DNA of 64,000 nucleotides from Novosphingobium aquimarinum (GTDB lineage: Bacteria; Pseudomonadota; Alphaproteobacteria; Sphingomonadales; Sphingomonadaceae): positions 1 to 64,000 of the forward strand of contig NZ_WRPO01000017.1 of assembly GCF_009746585.1 (NCBI RefSeq), given 5' to 3'. The notes beneath the pieces are model-generated. The model was not told where the DNA came from. It made no database searches and worked only from the letters and a program-made list of their open reading frames with translations. Below, piece after piece: positions 28,537 through 37,709 of this stretch. Numbering within the stretch: the stretch's first letter is position 1; each line of letters starts with the position of its first letter. Both the position numbers and the translations under genes were made by a program.

Positions 28537-29736
28537 TTATGCGGCGGTGCTGTTGACCCCCATGCTGGCCAGGTAGCGCTTCACGTTGCGCGCGGCCTGG
28601 CGCAGCCGCTGTTCGTTCTCGACCATGGCGATGCGCACATACCCTTCGCCGTCTTCGCCGTAGCCCACGCCCGGCGCCACCGCGACTTCGGCATGGGTGA
28701 GGAGCTGCTTCGAAAATTCCAGGCTGCCCATCTCCTTGAGCGCGGGCGGGAGCGGCGCCCAGGCGAACATCGAGGCCTTGGGTGGCGGGATCTCCCATCC
28801 GGCGCGACCGAACGCCTCGACCATCACGTCACGGCGCTTCTGATAGAGCTGGCGGTTCTTCTCGACGATGTCCTGCGGCCCGTTGAGCGCCGCGCAAGCC
28901 GCCGCCTGGATCGGCGTGAAGGCACCGTAATCGAGATAGCTCTTCACCCGCGTCATCGCCGAAATGAGCTTCTGATTGCCGACCGCGAAGCCCATGCGCC
29001 AGCCCGCCATCGAATAGGTCTTGCTCATCGAGGTGAATTCGACCGCGACGTCCTTGGCGCCTTCGACCTGCAGGATCGAGGGCGTCGGATTGCCGTCGTA
29101 ATAAAGTTCGGAATAAGCGAGGTCGGACAGGATCCAGACCTTGTTCTCCTTCGCCCAGGCGACAAGCTTTGTGTAGAACGCCAGATCGACCGTTTCCGCC
29201 GTCGGGTTCGAGGGGTAGTTCACCACCAGGATCGAGGGGCGCGGCACGGTGAAGGCCATCGCACGGTCGAGCGATTCCCAGTAATGCTCGTCAGGCGTCG
29301 TCGGCACCGAGCGGATCGTCGCGCCGGCAATGATGAAGCCGAACGTGTGGATCGGGTAGCTCGGGTTCGGCGAGAGCACCACGTCACCCGGCGCGGTGAT
29401 CGCGGTGGCAAGGCTGGCCAGCCCTTCCTTCGAACCCATCGTCACCACGACTTCGCTTTCGGGATCGAGATCGACTCCGAATCGGCGGCCATAGTAATTG
29501 GCTTGCGCGCGGCGCAGGCCCGGAATGCCCTTCGATTGCGAATAGCCATGGGCATCCGCGGTCTGCGCGACTTCGCACAGCTTGTCGATCACGTGCTGGG
29601 GCGGGGGCAAGTCGGGATTGCCCATGCCGAGGTCGATGATGTCCCGGCCCGCCTGGCGTGCTGCGTGCCGCATCGCGTTGACTTCGGCGATGACATAGGG
29701 CGGCAGTCGCTTGATGCGGTAGAATTCGTCGGACAT
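28537..29736 (-). CDS. alaC: Pyridoxal-phosphate aminotransferase, AlaC-like
   Basis: 399 residues, class I/II fold. FYRIKRLPPYVIAEVNAMRH at the start and DIIDLGMGNPDLPPPQHV match the AlaC/YfdZ and LL-DAP aminotransferase-like group. The PLP Lys lies in FTSMSKTYSMAGWRMGF, and YPSNPTAETVD and SDLAYSELYYDG complete the cofactor pocket. The ATG at 29734-29736 has GGAAAGG before it. Glutamate-pyruvate transamination is the best guess; the same group includes methionine-related enzymes. It diverges from phaC across 334 bases. Confidence 0.92.
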   Translation of the reverse strand: MSDEFYRIKRLPPYVIAEVNAMRHAARQAGRDIIDLGMGNPDLPPPQHVIDKLCEVAQTADAHGYSQSKGIPGLRRAQANYYGRRFGVDLDPESEVVVTMGSKEGLASLATAITAPGDVVLSPNPSYPIHTFGFIIAGATIRSVPTTPDEHYWESLDRAMAFTVPRPSILVVNYPSNPTAETVDLAFYTKLVAWAKENKVWILSDLAYSELYYDGNPTPSILQVEGAKDVAVEFTSMSKTYSMAGWRMGFAVGNQKLISAMTRVKSYLDYGAFTPIQAAACAALNGPQDIVEKNRQLYQKRRDVMVEAFGRAGWEIPPPKASMFAWAPLPPALKEMGSLEFSKQLLTHAEVAVAPGVGYGEDGEGYVRIAMVENEQRLRQAARNVKRYLASMGVNSTAA

Positions 29737-30070
29737 CGGACCTTTCCAGAAAAGGCTATTAGGGACAGTTGCGAGTAACGCGCCCTTATCACGGATTGCG
29801 ATCACGGGAACCTGTTGCATCACGGGCTCACCCTCGCGTGAGGGCATGTCGGCGGGAACGCGCTGCGCCGGCCCCTTAAATCCGAACCCGAAAAATCGGA
29901 TCCCGCAGTTGTTACGTATCGACGCGCGGCGAGACTTTCCAAGCCGTGTCGACATGTTAGGGTGCCGACGACCGGCGGATAACATGCAGGCATCGGGGCG
30001 AGGCTCGGTTCCCGCACCGCGGATTTCAGACAGGAGCCTTGTCGCTCCAACCAGAGGTGACGGCTTTTTC
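29737..30070. other. Divergent promoter region, aminotransferase / phaC
   Basis: 334 bases between two divergent genes. In-frame codons extend both genes into it, but the ribosome sites favour the inner starts. I see no TTGC..GCAA box like those at the phasin promoter and no recognisable RNA. The middle (29880-29920) is AT-richer and is the likely promoter area. Confidence 0.5.
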
Positions 30071-31960
30071 ATGAACGACAAGACTCGCGAGCCCACTTCG
30101 CCCACGGATGCCTTTTCCGATCTCATGCGCCGCCAGTCCGAAGGCATGATGACCCTGTTCGGCGCGATGGCCCCCGATGCCGACCAGAGCGGTGCGAAAG
30201 ACGCGGTTCACTGGGCGGAAGTGGTCGGGCGAATGCAATCGATGCTGGTCGATTTCCAGGTCGAACAATTGAGCAAGGCGAGCACAAATTCCTCCCACTT
30301 CAGTGATCCGGCGAAGTGGGTCGCCACTGCCGAGTCGGTGATGCGCCAGCTTCCGCTCGCGTCACCGGAAAGCAAAAACAAGATCTGGAGCGATTCGCTC
30401 GAGCTGTTCGAAACGGTTCTGGGGCAGTTCGGCATCGGCCCGCGTGGCGAGGATGCGGCGAACGCGAGCGGCAATGCGCGCGACCTGCCGCGCAGCGATC
30501 GCCGTTTCAACGATCCGGCGTGGCGCGAGCAACCCTTTTTCGCAGTGCTGCACCAAGCCTATCTGATGATGGCCGAGCATCTCGTCGGCGCGGCACAGTC
30601 GGTCGAAGGCATGGATCCGGCACGCAAGCGGCAACTGGTTTTCGCCACGAAGATGCTGGTCGATTCGATCTCACCGTCGAACTTTCCGCTGCTCAATCCG
30701 GTCGCGCTCGACAAAGCGGTCGAAACCAAGGGCGAGAGCCTGGTGAAGGGCATGGAGAACCTGCTGGCGGACTTGCGCCGCGGGCAACTCACGCACACCA
30801 ATCCGACCGCCTTCACCCTGGGCGAGAACATCGCCGTCACGCCGGGCAAGGTGGTCTACGAGACCGACCTGTTCCAGCTCATTCAGTACACGCCCACGAC
30901 CGCCAAAGTGCTGGAAGTGCCGCTGATCATTTTCCCGCCGTGGATCAACCGGTTCTACATTCTCGATCTCAACGCGAAAAAGAGCTTCGTGCGCTGGGCG
31001 GTCGAGCAAGGCGTGAGCGTGTTCATGGTCTCGTGGAAGTCGGCGGACGCCAGCATGGCCGACATCGTCTGGGACGATTACATCGCCGCGCAGGTCGAGG
31101 CGATCGATCACGTCTGCGCCCGGCTCAAGGTGCCTTCGGCGCACACCATCGGCTACTGCGTGGCCGGAACCACGCTGGCGGCGACGCTCGCGATACTGGC
31201 GAAAAAAGGCGAGGCGCAAAAGGTCGCGAGCGCCACGTTCTTCACTGCCCAAGTCGATTTTTCGAATGCCGGCGATTTGCTCAATTTCGTCGACGATCAG
31301 CAGATCGAGACGATCGGCTACCTCTCTCCCGAAGGCTACCTCGATGGTCGCTATCTGGCCGCCACGTTCAATCTCTTGCGCGGCAACGATCTGGTCTGGA
31401 CTTACGTCGAAAAAAATTACCTGAAAGGCGAGGAATATCCCGCGTTCGACCTGCTCCACTGGAACGGGGACGTGACCAACCTGCCCTTGCGCTGGCATCG
31501 TGAATACCTGAGCGATCTGTATCGCGATAATCGGCTGGTCGTGCCCAATGCCTTGTCGGCCTGCGGCGTCGGCATCGATCTGTCGAAGATCAGCACCCCC
31601 TGCTATATTCAGGCCGGACGCGAGGATCACATCGCGCCGCCCGAAAGCGTCTGGAAACTGACGCATCACCTGAAAGGCCGGTACACCTTTTTGCTGGCGG
31701 GCTCCGGGCACATCGCGGGCGTGGTCAACCCACCATCGGCCAACAAGTACGGCTATTGGACGAACGACGAGCCCGTCGAAAACCTCAACGATTTCATCGC
31801 CGGGGCGAGCGAGCACAGCGGCAGCTGGTGGCCGCATTGGCGCGAATGGCTGGAATCGATCGACGATGCGATGGTGCCGGTAAAGGGCAAGCGACGGCCC
31901 GGCGGACGCGGCGATAAAACCATCGAAGATGCGCCCGGCCGATACGTCGCCCAGAGATAA
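30071..31960 (+). CDS. phaC: Class I poly(R)-hydroxyalkanoic acid synthase
   Basis: 629 residues from the ATG at 30071. It polymerises 3-hydroxyacyl-CoA on the PHA granule surface. The lipase-like box is GYCVAGTTLA with the catalytic Cys at residue 363; the Asp is in AGREDHIAPPESVW and the His in GSGHIAGVVNPP. FALGENIAVTPGKVVYETDL-type text and the DYIAAQVEAIDHV region are standard for class I. The N-terminus up to about residue 90 is variable, so the exact start is less sure. The next gene encodes a phasin, and phaZ lies at 45.7-47.0 kb. Confidence 0.95.
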   Translation: MNDKTREPTSPTDAFSDLMRRQSEGMMTLFGAMAPDADQSGAKDAVHWAEVVGRMQSMLVDFQVEQLSKASTNSSHFSDPAKWVATAESVMRQLPLASPESKNKIWSDSLELFETVLGQFGIGPRGEDAANASGNARDLPRSDRRFNDPAWREQPFFAVLHQAYLMMAEHLVGAAQSVEGMDPARKRQLVFATKMLVDSISPSNFPLLNPVALDKAVETKGESLVKGMENLLADLRRGQLTHTNPTAFTLGENIAVTPGKVVYETDLFQLIQYTPTTAKVLEVPLIIFPPWINRFYILDLNAKKSFVRWAVEQGVSVFMVSWKSADASMADIVWDDYIAAQVEAIDHVCARLKVPSAHTIGYCVAGTTLAATLAILAKKGEAQKVASATFFTAQVDFSNAGDLLNFVDDQQIETIGYLSPEGYLDGRYLAATFNLLRGNDLVWTYVEKNYLKGEEYPAFDLLHWNGDVTNLPLRWHREYLSDLYRDNRLVVPNALSACGVGIDLSKISTPCYIQAGREDHIAPPESVWKLTHHLKGRYTFLLAGSGHIAGVVNPPSANKYGYWTNDEPVENLNDFIAGASEHSGSWWPHWREWLESIDDAMVPVKGKRRPGGRGDKTIEDAPGRYVAQR

Positions 31961-32029
31961 AGCTAAACCAAGCTTCACCTATTTCCGAGGCGCTCGCGCC
32001 TTGCGGTGACCATCCTATATTTCAGTTTG

Positions 32030-32043
32030 TTGCACTGCAGCAA
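32030..32043. promoter_or_regulatory. TTGC-N6-GCAA box upstream of the phasin promoter
   Basis: TTGCACTGCAGCAA, a dyad placed 6 bases before the -35 of the phasin promoter, and the first of two such boxes. PHA repressor PhaR binds GC-flanked TGC/GCA dyads at phasin and phaR promoters in alphaproteobacteria, so PhaR control is the likely meaning. No phaR gene is in the window. Confidence 0.55.
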
Positions 32044-32049
32044 AACGCG

Positions 32050-32078
32050 TTGACTTCGCCTGTGCAAAACTCTATGTT
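32050..32078 (+). promoter_or_regulatory. Strong sigma-70 promoter of the phasin gene
   Basis: TTGACT, a 17-base spacer, then TATGTT: five of six and four of six matches at ideal spacing. The start of transcription would fall near 32085, giving a leader of about 60 bases. A TTGC..GCAA box overlaps the -10 and another lies just upstream of the -35, an arrangement suited to repression. Confidence 0.75.
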
Positions 32079-32088
32079 GCGCCGCAAC
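32076..32088. promoter_or_regulatory. Operator-like dyad over the phasin -10
   Basis: GTTGCG-C-CGCAAC is a perfect 6-1-6 inverted repeat overlapping the -10 hexamer and the expected start point. Binding here would block polymerase. With the upstream box it makes a PhaR-type operator pair plausible. Confidence 0.6.
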
Positions 32089-32146
32089 AGAATGGGCAGT
32101 GCGATTTCGCGAAGTGTCCATCCACAACGAGACCATAGGATTGCAC

Positions 32147-33052
32147 ATGGCAGATGAGATCGACACGAAAGACGGCACCAATTCGGAGATCGCGGACAAG
32201 GTGGCGAAAGCCGATACCTCCGGTTCCGCAGACACCGCCGAGACGAAGCCGGCAACCGACACTTCGGTGAAAGCCCTGGCCACCGCTCCAGAAGTGAAGC
32301 CGGCTCCCAAGCGTCGTGGCCGTCCGCCCAAGTCCGCCGAAGCCAAGCTGGCGGATGCCGCCGCCAAATCCCGGGCCAAGACCGCGAAGAAAATGACGAT
32401 CGCCGCGAAGCCCAAAGCGTCCAAGCCGTCCAAACCGACTAAGCCGGCCAAGACAGTCAATAACAAGTCGGCCAGCACCGAAGCGGTCAAGGCTCCGCTC
32501 GCTGCTGCGAAGACCAAGACCCCTGCCCCCAAAGCGGCGTCGAAGGCCCCTGCGGCGGCACGTCAAACCGCCAAACCCATTGCCGTAGCACAACCCATTC
32601 GCAAGGAACCCAGCATCATGGATATGAGCGCCAATTTCAGCACGTTTCAGGATTCGATGGCCGAGGCCCAAGCCAAGGCCAAGGAAGCTTTCGAGAAGAC
32701 CACCGGCATGTTCGGTGACGCCAGCGAGTTCGCCAAGGGCAACGTCGAGGCTATGATGGAATCGGGCAAGATCTTCTCTGAAGGCGTCCAGGAAATGAGC
32801 ACCACGCTGGCCGCCGAAGGCAAGGCCGCATTCGAGACGATGAGCGCCGACATGAAGGAACTGGCGGCGGTCAAGTCGCCGACCGATTTCTTCAAGCTCC
32901 AGAGCGAGATGATGCGCAAGAACTTCGACAGCGCCGTCGCTTACGGTTCGAAGAACAGCGAAGCGATGCTCAAGCTCATGAGCGACAGCATGGCGCCGCT
33001 TTCGGGCCGCGTCAGCATGGCAGTCGAAAAGGTGCGTCAGGCGTCGATCTGA
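32147..33052 (+). CDS. phaP: Phasin with histone-like, AT-hook N-terminus
   Basis: 301 residues from the ATG at 32147, behind AGGA. Residues 165-301 (from MDMSANFSTFQDSMAEAQ) are an amphipathic helical phasin domain that coats PHA granules. Residues 1-160 are Lys/Ala/Pro-rich with KRRGRPPKS (an AT-hook) near residue 60 and repeated KPSKPTKPAK, KAASKAPAAA blocks like histone H1. Pseudomonas PhaF and Ralstonia PhaM tether granules to DNA with a similar tail, but in PhaF the tail is C-terminal, so the order is reversed here. It may segregate granules with the nucleoid. An internal ATG could give the phasin domain alone. Confidence 0.9.
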   Translation: MADEIDTKDGTNSEIADKVAKADTSGSADTAETKPATDTSVKALATAPEVKPAPKRRGRPPKSAEAKLADAAAKSRAKTAKKMTIAAKPKASKPSKPTKPAKTVNNKSASTEAVKAPLAAAKTKTPAPKAASKAPAAARQTAKPIAVAQPIRKEPSIMDMSANFSTFQDSMAEAQAKAKEAFEKTTGMFGDASEFAKGNVEAMMESGKIFSEGVQEMSTTLAAEGKAAFETMSADMKELAAVKSPTDFFKLQSEMMRKNFDSAVAYGSKNSEAMLKLMSDSMAPLSGRVSMAVEKVRQASI

Positions 33053-33073
33053 TCGCATCGCAATAAACGCTGC

Positions 33074-33106
33074 AAGGGGCCGGGTGCGGAGCGCATCCGG
33101 CCCCTT
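33074..33106 (+). terminator. Intrinsic terminator-like hairpin after the phasin gene
   Basis: A 15-bp stem (AAGGGGCCGGGTGCG with CGCATCCGGCCCCTT, one G-T pair) closes on a GAG loop. A short T-rich tail GTTGT follows. It lies 22 bases after the phasin stop, separating it from clpS. The T-tract is weak, so termination may be partial. Confidence 0.75.
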
Positions 33107-33180
33107 GTTGTATCCGCTCCGTCACATTCTTGGCTCGCGCATCTTGTCGTCGGGGCCCGCGATACGATATTCTGCCAGCA

Positions 33181-33567
33181 ATGATTCCCTATTCCGACAC
33201 GACCCTACTCGATCGCATCGCTCCCCGGCTCGCCGGCGAGGGGGATGATTCCGGCCCCGGCGGACCGGACGACGGTCAGGTCGGCACGGCCACGAAGACC
33301 CGTGCCAAACCCAAAAAACCGAGCCAATTCAAAGTATTGATGCTCAATGACGATTACACCCCGATGGAGTTCGTGGTGATGGTCCTCAAGCGGTTCTTCA
33401 ATATGGACCTCGAACAGGCGACACGCGTGATGCTTCATGTGCATCAGAAAGGCGTCGGCGTCTGCGGGATCTTTCCCTACGAAATCGCCGAAACCAAAGT
33501 GAATCAGGTGATGGATTTCGCTCGCCAGAACCAGCATCCTCTCCAATGCACTCTCGAAAAAGCCTGA
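33181..33567 (+). CDS. clpS: ATP-dependent Clp protease adaptor ClpS
   Basis: 128 residues. It hands N-degron substrates to ClpA. The core has [48 protein letters not shown] and [20 protein letters not shown], all standard; the Asp in LNDDYTP and the Met/Val pocket residues bind the N-terminal residue. The N-terminal 45 residues are a variable Gly/Pro/Lys-rich extension. The ATG at 33181 is used; upstream in-frame text is not family-like. No clpA is in the window. Confidence 0.94.
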   Translation: MIPYSDTTLLDRIAPRLAGEGDDSGPGGPDDGQVGTATKTRAKPKKPSQFKVLMLNDDYTPMEFVVMVLKRFFNMDLEQATRVMLHVHQKGVGVCGIFPYEIAETKVNQVMDFARQNQHPLQCTLEKA

Positions 33568-33653
33568 ACGGCCGATCGAGCCAGTCGGGCGCTGCAGGAA
33601 CCTAGGTCGCGCTCGGGGCGTTGCCTGAATTCACGTCAGCGGGGGAAGCGCAA

Positions 33654-34049
33654 ATGCCTATCGAGATCGCAATTCTTGGATGGGGCGCCGTGCTGCTGAT
33701 CGTACAGATCTTCATTGCCGGTCATTTCAAGACCAAACAGTACGGCAAGAACTGGAACATCGGTCCACGCGACAAGGACATGCCGCCGCTCAATCCCGTC
33801 GCCGGTCGCGCCAAGCGCGCGCAGGACAATTTCCTCGAAACCTTCCCGGTGGCGATCGTCGCGCTGCTCGGCGTGGTCCTGGCCGAGCGCACCAGCACGA
33901 TGACCGCGCTGGGCGGCGGACTGTGGCTGGTGATGCGGATCGCCTACGTGCCGGTCTACCTCGCAGGCGTATCGGGCATCCGCACCGTGATCTTTCTGGT
34001 CAGCCTGGTAGGACTGCTTCTCGTCCTTTGGCCGCTGCTGCTGCCGTGA
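33654..34049 (+). CDS. MAPEG family membrane protein
   Basis: 131 residues with four membrane spans. IEIAILGWGAVLLIVQIFIAG begins it; NPVAGRAKRAQDNFLETFPVAI is the family signature (Arg/Asn/Glu), and the ends are hydrophobic. Human relatives make leukotrienes or conjugate glutathione; bacterial roles are mostly unknown. The start is the ATG at 33654 after GGGGGAAG. It stands alone between clpS and lptF. Confidence 0.9.
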   Translation: MPIEIAILGWGAVLLIVQIFIAGHFKTKQYGKNWNIGPRDKDMPPLNPVAGRAKRAQDNFLETFPVAIVALLGVVLAERTSTMTALGGGLWLVMRIAYVPVYLAGVSGIRTVIFLVSLVGLLLVLWPLLLP

Positions 34050-34132
34050 AGGGCCTTTCGCCCGGGGTTGCGACGGGTTAAGGCGGCAAATCCGCCCGTC
34101 CCCCAGATGCCAGGTTGCCGCGACCCTCTGCC

Positions 34133-35362
34133 GTGAAATTTTTCAGCGCCATCGACCGCTACATTTTCCGGCTCGTGCTGATGCCGATGCTCGGCATCTT
34201 CGTGCTCGCGGCATCGCTGCTTGTGCTCGACAAGATGCTCCGGCTGTTCGATTTCGTGGCGACCGAGGGCGGGCCGATCGGCGTCGTCTTCAAGATGCTG
34301 GTCAACCTGCTTCCCGAATATGCCAGCCTCGCGATCCCGCTGGGGCTCATGCTCGGCATCCTGCTCGCCTTCCGCAAGCTGGCGACATCGAGCGAACTCG
34401 ATGTGATGCGCGCCGTCGGGCTCAGCTACACCCGGCTGCTGCGCGTGCCGTACATGATCACCATCGTGCTGGTGGCCGTGAACTTCGCCATTGTCGGCTA
34501 CCTCCAGCCGCTGTCCCGCTATTACTACGAGGAGCTCAATTACGAGCTCAAATCGGGCGCGCTCGGGGCTTCGATCAAGGTCGGCGAATTCACCACCCTC
34601 AAGGATCGCATCGCGCTGCGGATCGAGCGGAGCGAGGACGACGGTCGGCGCCTGCTCGGCATTTTCGCCCGCGTGGCCAACAATAAGGGGCAGGTCCTTT
34701 CGATCTCGGCGCGTGAGGGAAGCTTTCTGGCTCTGCGCGAGCGGCCCGACACCATCATTTTGCGGCTGAAAGAGGGCCAGATCATTCAGGATCAGCCCGG
34801 CGCGCAAGCCCGAGTCCTGACGTTCACTCGTCACGATCTGCCGATCGACCTGCCTGCGATCGAACGCTTCCGCCAGCGCGGCGAAGGCGACCGCGAGTAT
34901 CTCCTGCCCGAACTGCTGCGCGTCGGCTGGAGCGAGGAACTGCCCAAGTCGGAACGAGTCTCGAGCCAGGCGAACTTCAACTACCGCGTTGTCGAAGTGG
35001 TGATGATGCTGCTGCTGCCGCTGCTTTCGGTGGCGCTCGCGATCCCGCCCAAGCGGTCGACATCCTCGCTCGGGCTGTTCGTCTCGATCGTGATGGTGGT
35101 CGCCTATCACAAGATCAATCAGTACGCGAACGACGTGGCTTCGCTCGGCCGCGTCGATCCGATCCTGGCGCTTTGGGGACCGTTCCTGTTCTTCGCGGTG
35201 ATGATCCTGTGGATGTACTATCGCGTCGCTTACGTGCCGGGCGGGCAAGCGATCGGCTGGCTCGAAAAGGCGGCGGAAACGGTCGGCAAGAAGCTGAAGT
35301 CGCTGCTGCGCCGACGGCGCGGCGTGGCAAGCCTGCTCCCGGTTTCGGCGACGCCCAACTAA
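34133..35362 (+). CDS. lptF: LPS export permease LptF
   Basis: 409 residues from a GTG start. With LptG and LptB it extracts lipopolysaccharide from the inner membrane. Six membrane spans, three at each end, flank a periplasmic beta-jellyroll (about residues 135-280). The opening FFSAIDRYIFRLVLMPMLG, SLAIPLGLMLGILLAFRKL and RAVGLSYTRLLR (coupling helix) are typical YjgP/YjgQ. An in-frame TTG 18 bases earlier is an alternative start. LptG follows after a single base. Confidence 0.94.
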   Translation: MKFFSAIDRYIFRLVLMPMLGIFVLAASLLVLDKMLRLFDFVATEGGPIGVVFKMLVNLLPEYASLAIPLGLMLGILLAFRKLATSSELDVMRAVGLSYTRLLRVPYMITIVLVAVNFAIVGYLQPLSRYYYEELNYELKSGALGASIKVGEFTTLKDRIALRIERSEDDGRRLLGIFARVANNKGQVLSISAREGSFLALRERPDTIILRLKEGQIIQDQPGAQARVLTFTRHDLPIDLPAIERFRQRGEGDREYLLPELLRVGWSEELPKSERVSSQANFNYRVVEVVMMLLLPLLSVALAIPPKRSTSSLGLFVSIVMVVAYHKINQYANDVASLGRVDPILALWGPFLFFAVMILWMYYRVAYVPGGQAIGWLEKAAETVGKKLKSLLRRRRGVASLLPVSATPN

Positions 35363-35363
35363 G

Positions 35364-36461
35364 ATGCTTCTCGATTTCTTTCCGTCGCGGACCCTGACGG
35401 TCTATCTCGCGCGCCTCTTCCTGACGCGCATCGTCGCGGTGCTGGTGATGCTGGTGCTGGTGCTGATGATGCTCGACCTGCTCGGCGAGAGCGGCGATAT
35501 CCTTGCCGTGCCGGGCAATGGCCAGGCCGAGCTGTTGCGATACGTCTCGCTGCGAATCCCGCAGCTCGTGGCCCGGTTCCTGCCCTATTCGGTGCTGCTG
35601 GCGACGATTATCACATTGGCGACGCTCAACCAGAACAGCGAAGTCATCTCGATGAAGGCCGCCGGGCTCTCCGCGCATCAGGTGCTGGCGCCGCTGGTGC
35701 TCACCGCGATCTTCATCGCCGGGCTGAGCTTCGTTTTCAACGAGCGCGTGGTCACGCGCGCGACGGCCTCACTCGACGCCTGGTCCTCGGCGGAATACGG
35801 GCCGATCCTGCCGGATTCGGGGGTGCGCAACAACGTCTACATGGCCGAAGGGCGCGATATCCTGCTGGCCGCGACGGTGGCCGGCGATGCCAGCAACATG
35901 GTGCTGAGCAAGGTCACCTACTATCGCCGCAACGCTTCGGGCATGATCGTCGATGAAATCCGCGCGCCTCGGGCCACGTTCACGCGGTCCGGCTGGGTGC
36001 TGACCGACGCGACCCGGTTCGACGTGCGCCGCACGCAGACGAGCAAGCTGCCCCGCGCGACAGTCGCTGCGGGCATCACTCCCGAACGCGTCCTGATCAG
36101 CTCGGTCGACGCCGATTCGCAGGACATCTTCACGCTGGCGAAATCGATCGACGCGATGAAGGTGGCCGGGCGGCGGACGAGCGAACTCGAAGCGGCCTGG
36201 TGGCACAAGATCTCGGGCCCGCTCTCCTCGGTGCTGATGCCGATTCTCGGCGCGGTCGCGGCCTTCGGGCTCGCGCGCTCGGGCCAGCTGCTGGTGCGCT
36301 CCGTGATCGGCATGGCGCTCGGCTTCGCCTACTTCGTCATCGACAATGCGGCGCTCGCGATGGGCAATTTCGGCGGCTACCCGCCGTTCATCGCGGCCTG
36401 GGCGCCGTTCCTCCTGTTCGCGCTGGTCGGCGAGACGGTGCTGATCCGCACCGAGGAGTAG
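35364..36461 (+). CDS. lptG: LPS export permease LptG
   Basis: 365 residues, six membrane spans with a central periplasmic domain. ARFLPYSVLLATIITLATLNQNSE-like text and MKAAGLSAHQVLAPLV form the coupling region facing LptB; SSVLMPILGAVAAFGLARSG lies in the second membrane half. It starts one base after the lptF stop, so the two are translated together. The desaturase gene converges at its end, two bases away. Confidence 0.94.
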   Translation: MLLDFFPSRTLTVYLARLFLTRIVAVLVMLVLVLMMLDLLGESGDILAVPGNGQAELLRYVSLRIPQLVARFLPYSVLLATIITLATLNQNSEVISMKAAGLSAHQVLAPLVLTAIFIAGLSFVFNERVVTRATASLDAWSSAEYGPILPDSGVRNNVYMAEGRDILLAATVAGDASNMVLSKVTYYRRNASGMIVDEIRAPRATFTRSGWVLTDATRFDVRRTQTSKLPRATVAAGITPERVLISSVDADSQDIFTLAKSIDAMKVAGRRTSELEAAWWHKISGPLSSVLMPILGAVAAFGLARSGQLLVRSVIGMALGFAYFVIDNAALAMGNFGGYPPFIAAWAPFLLFALVGETVLIRTEE

Positions 36462-36462
36462 C

Positions 36463-37563
36463 TCAGCGCGGCCGGATCGTGCTCGAGGCGAGGCGTCCGA
36501 CCAGCGGCAGCAGACCCGTGTGGCTGGCGCGCGCATATGTCGTTTCGGGGCCCAGATGGTCGCTCAGGCGGCGATGGCATTCCGGCAGGGCGTGATAGGG
36601 CATGCTCGGCAGCAAGTGATGCAGCGCGTGGTAGCGCAGACCCACCGGCGCCCAGAGCTCCGCCAGCAGCCCGGGGGGCGGAACGTTGACCGAATCGAGA
36701 TATTGCGCGGTGACGGTCATCGTGTCGCCTTCGTTCTCCCACAAGTGCGCGACCAGAGTGCGGACCTGATTGAGCACGGCAACCGCGGCCAGCACCGCCA
36801 GCGCGATCAGCAAGGGCTTCCAGCCGATCACGAAGCCACTCGCGATCAGAAAAAGCGACCATGCGGTTGTGCCGACTTCCTGCCAGATCACTTGCCGGCG
36901 AAACGCACCTTCGGGCGCCCGGCGGCGGAATGCGGGGTTGATCGCCAGCGCGGAGAACCGCTGCCACACGAGGCGGCGCAGCGGCGGAATGAGAGCGCCC
37001 AGCGGCACAAGTATGGCCGAGCGCAACAGCAGCGCCGGCGGGAGGAGGATCGCGGTGATCAGGAACACCGGCAGCGACCAGGGCTTCATCAGAGCCAGCG
37101 GCAGGTATTCGGGATCCTCGATCGTTCCGTAGCGCGTTCGCGCATGGTGCAGCGTATGCACGGTTTCGTACATGAACGATGGCGTCAGCATGGGAATGCC
37201 GACCAGCAGGTTCCACCCGAGCCGGAAGCCGGGCAAGGCATCGCGGTGAATGTGGGTCAATTCGTGGATGAACAGCAGCGCCCGATACAGCGCGAGAACC
37301 GCGATCACGGCGCAGCCGATCGCCAGCCAGGGGTTCGACAGCAGGATCGCCCCGGCGAGCCCGGCATAGCCGATCCCCGCGGAGAGGATCATGTCGGGCC
37401 AGTAGATCTGCGGTCGGGCCTCGGCGATGTCCTTGGTGAGATCCACCGCGGCGCGCAGCATCTCCTTGTCGTCCGCCACGGGCACGCGGCTCGCGCGCAC
37501 CGATATCGACGCGGGGACCGCGTTCGAAGCGGGTCGGAAACTGCTCTCGTGTGCCGTCATCAT
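36463..37563 (-). CDS. Fatty acid desaturase family protein
   Basis: 366 residues. Three His boxes are present: HELTHIH, HTLHHARTR and ALHHLLPSMPYH, which bind the di-iron centre, with membrane spans between them. The ~45-residue N-terminus is soluble. Length and boxes fit membrane acyl-lipid desaturases or hydroxylases. The substrate could be a phospholipid acyl chain, a carotenoid or a sphingolipid; sequence alone does not tell. Tandem ATGs at 37563 and 37560 make the start uncertain by one residue. Confidence 0.9.
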   Translation of the reverse strand: MMTAHESSFRPASNAVPASISVRASRVPVADDKEMLRAAVDLTKDIAEARPQIYWPDMILSAGIGYAGLAGAILLSNPWLAIGCAVIAVLALYRALLFIHELTHIHRDALPGFRLGWNLLVGIPMLTPSFMYETVHTLHHARTRYGTIEDPEYLPLALMKPWSLPVFLITAILLPPALLLRSAILVPLGALIPPLRRLVWQRFSALAINPAFRRRAPEGAFRRQVIWQEVGTTAWSLFLIASGFVIGWKPLLIALAVLAAVAVLNQVRTLVAHLWENEGDTMTVTAQYLDSVNVPPPGLLAELWAPVGLRYHALHHLLPSMPYHALPECHRRLSDHLGPETTYARASHTGLLPLVGRLASSTIRPR

Positions 37564-37709
37564 CACTCGAAATCCAAACAGAGATGGGTTGGAACCTGGC
37601 CCAACCACAGGAGCGCGGCCTTGCCGGTGCTGGCCGTGCTTGACAAGATCGACCCTGCAACCGCACTTCGCCGCGAGGACCTGAACTAACCCGGAACAAA
37701 GGCGATATC

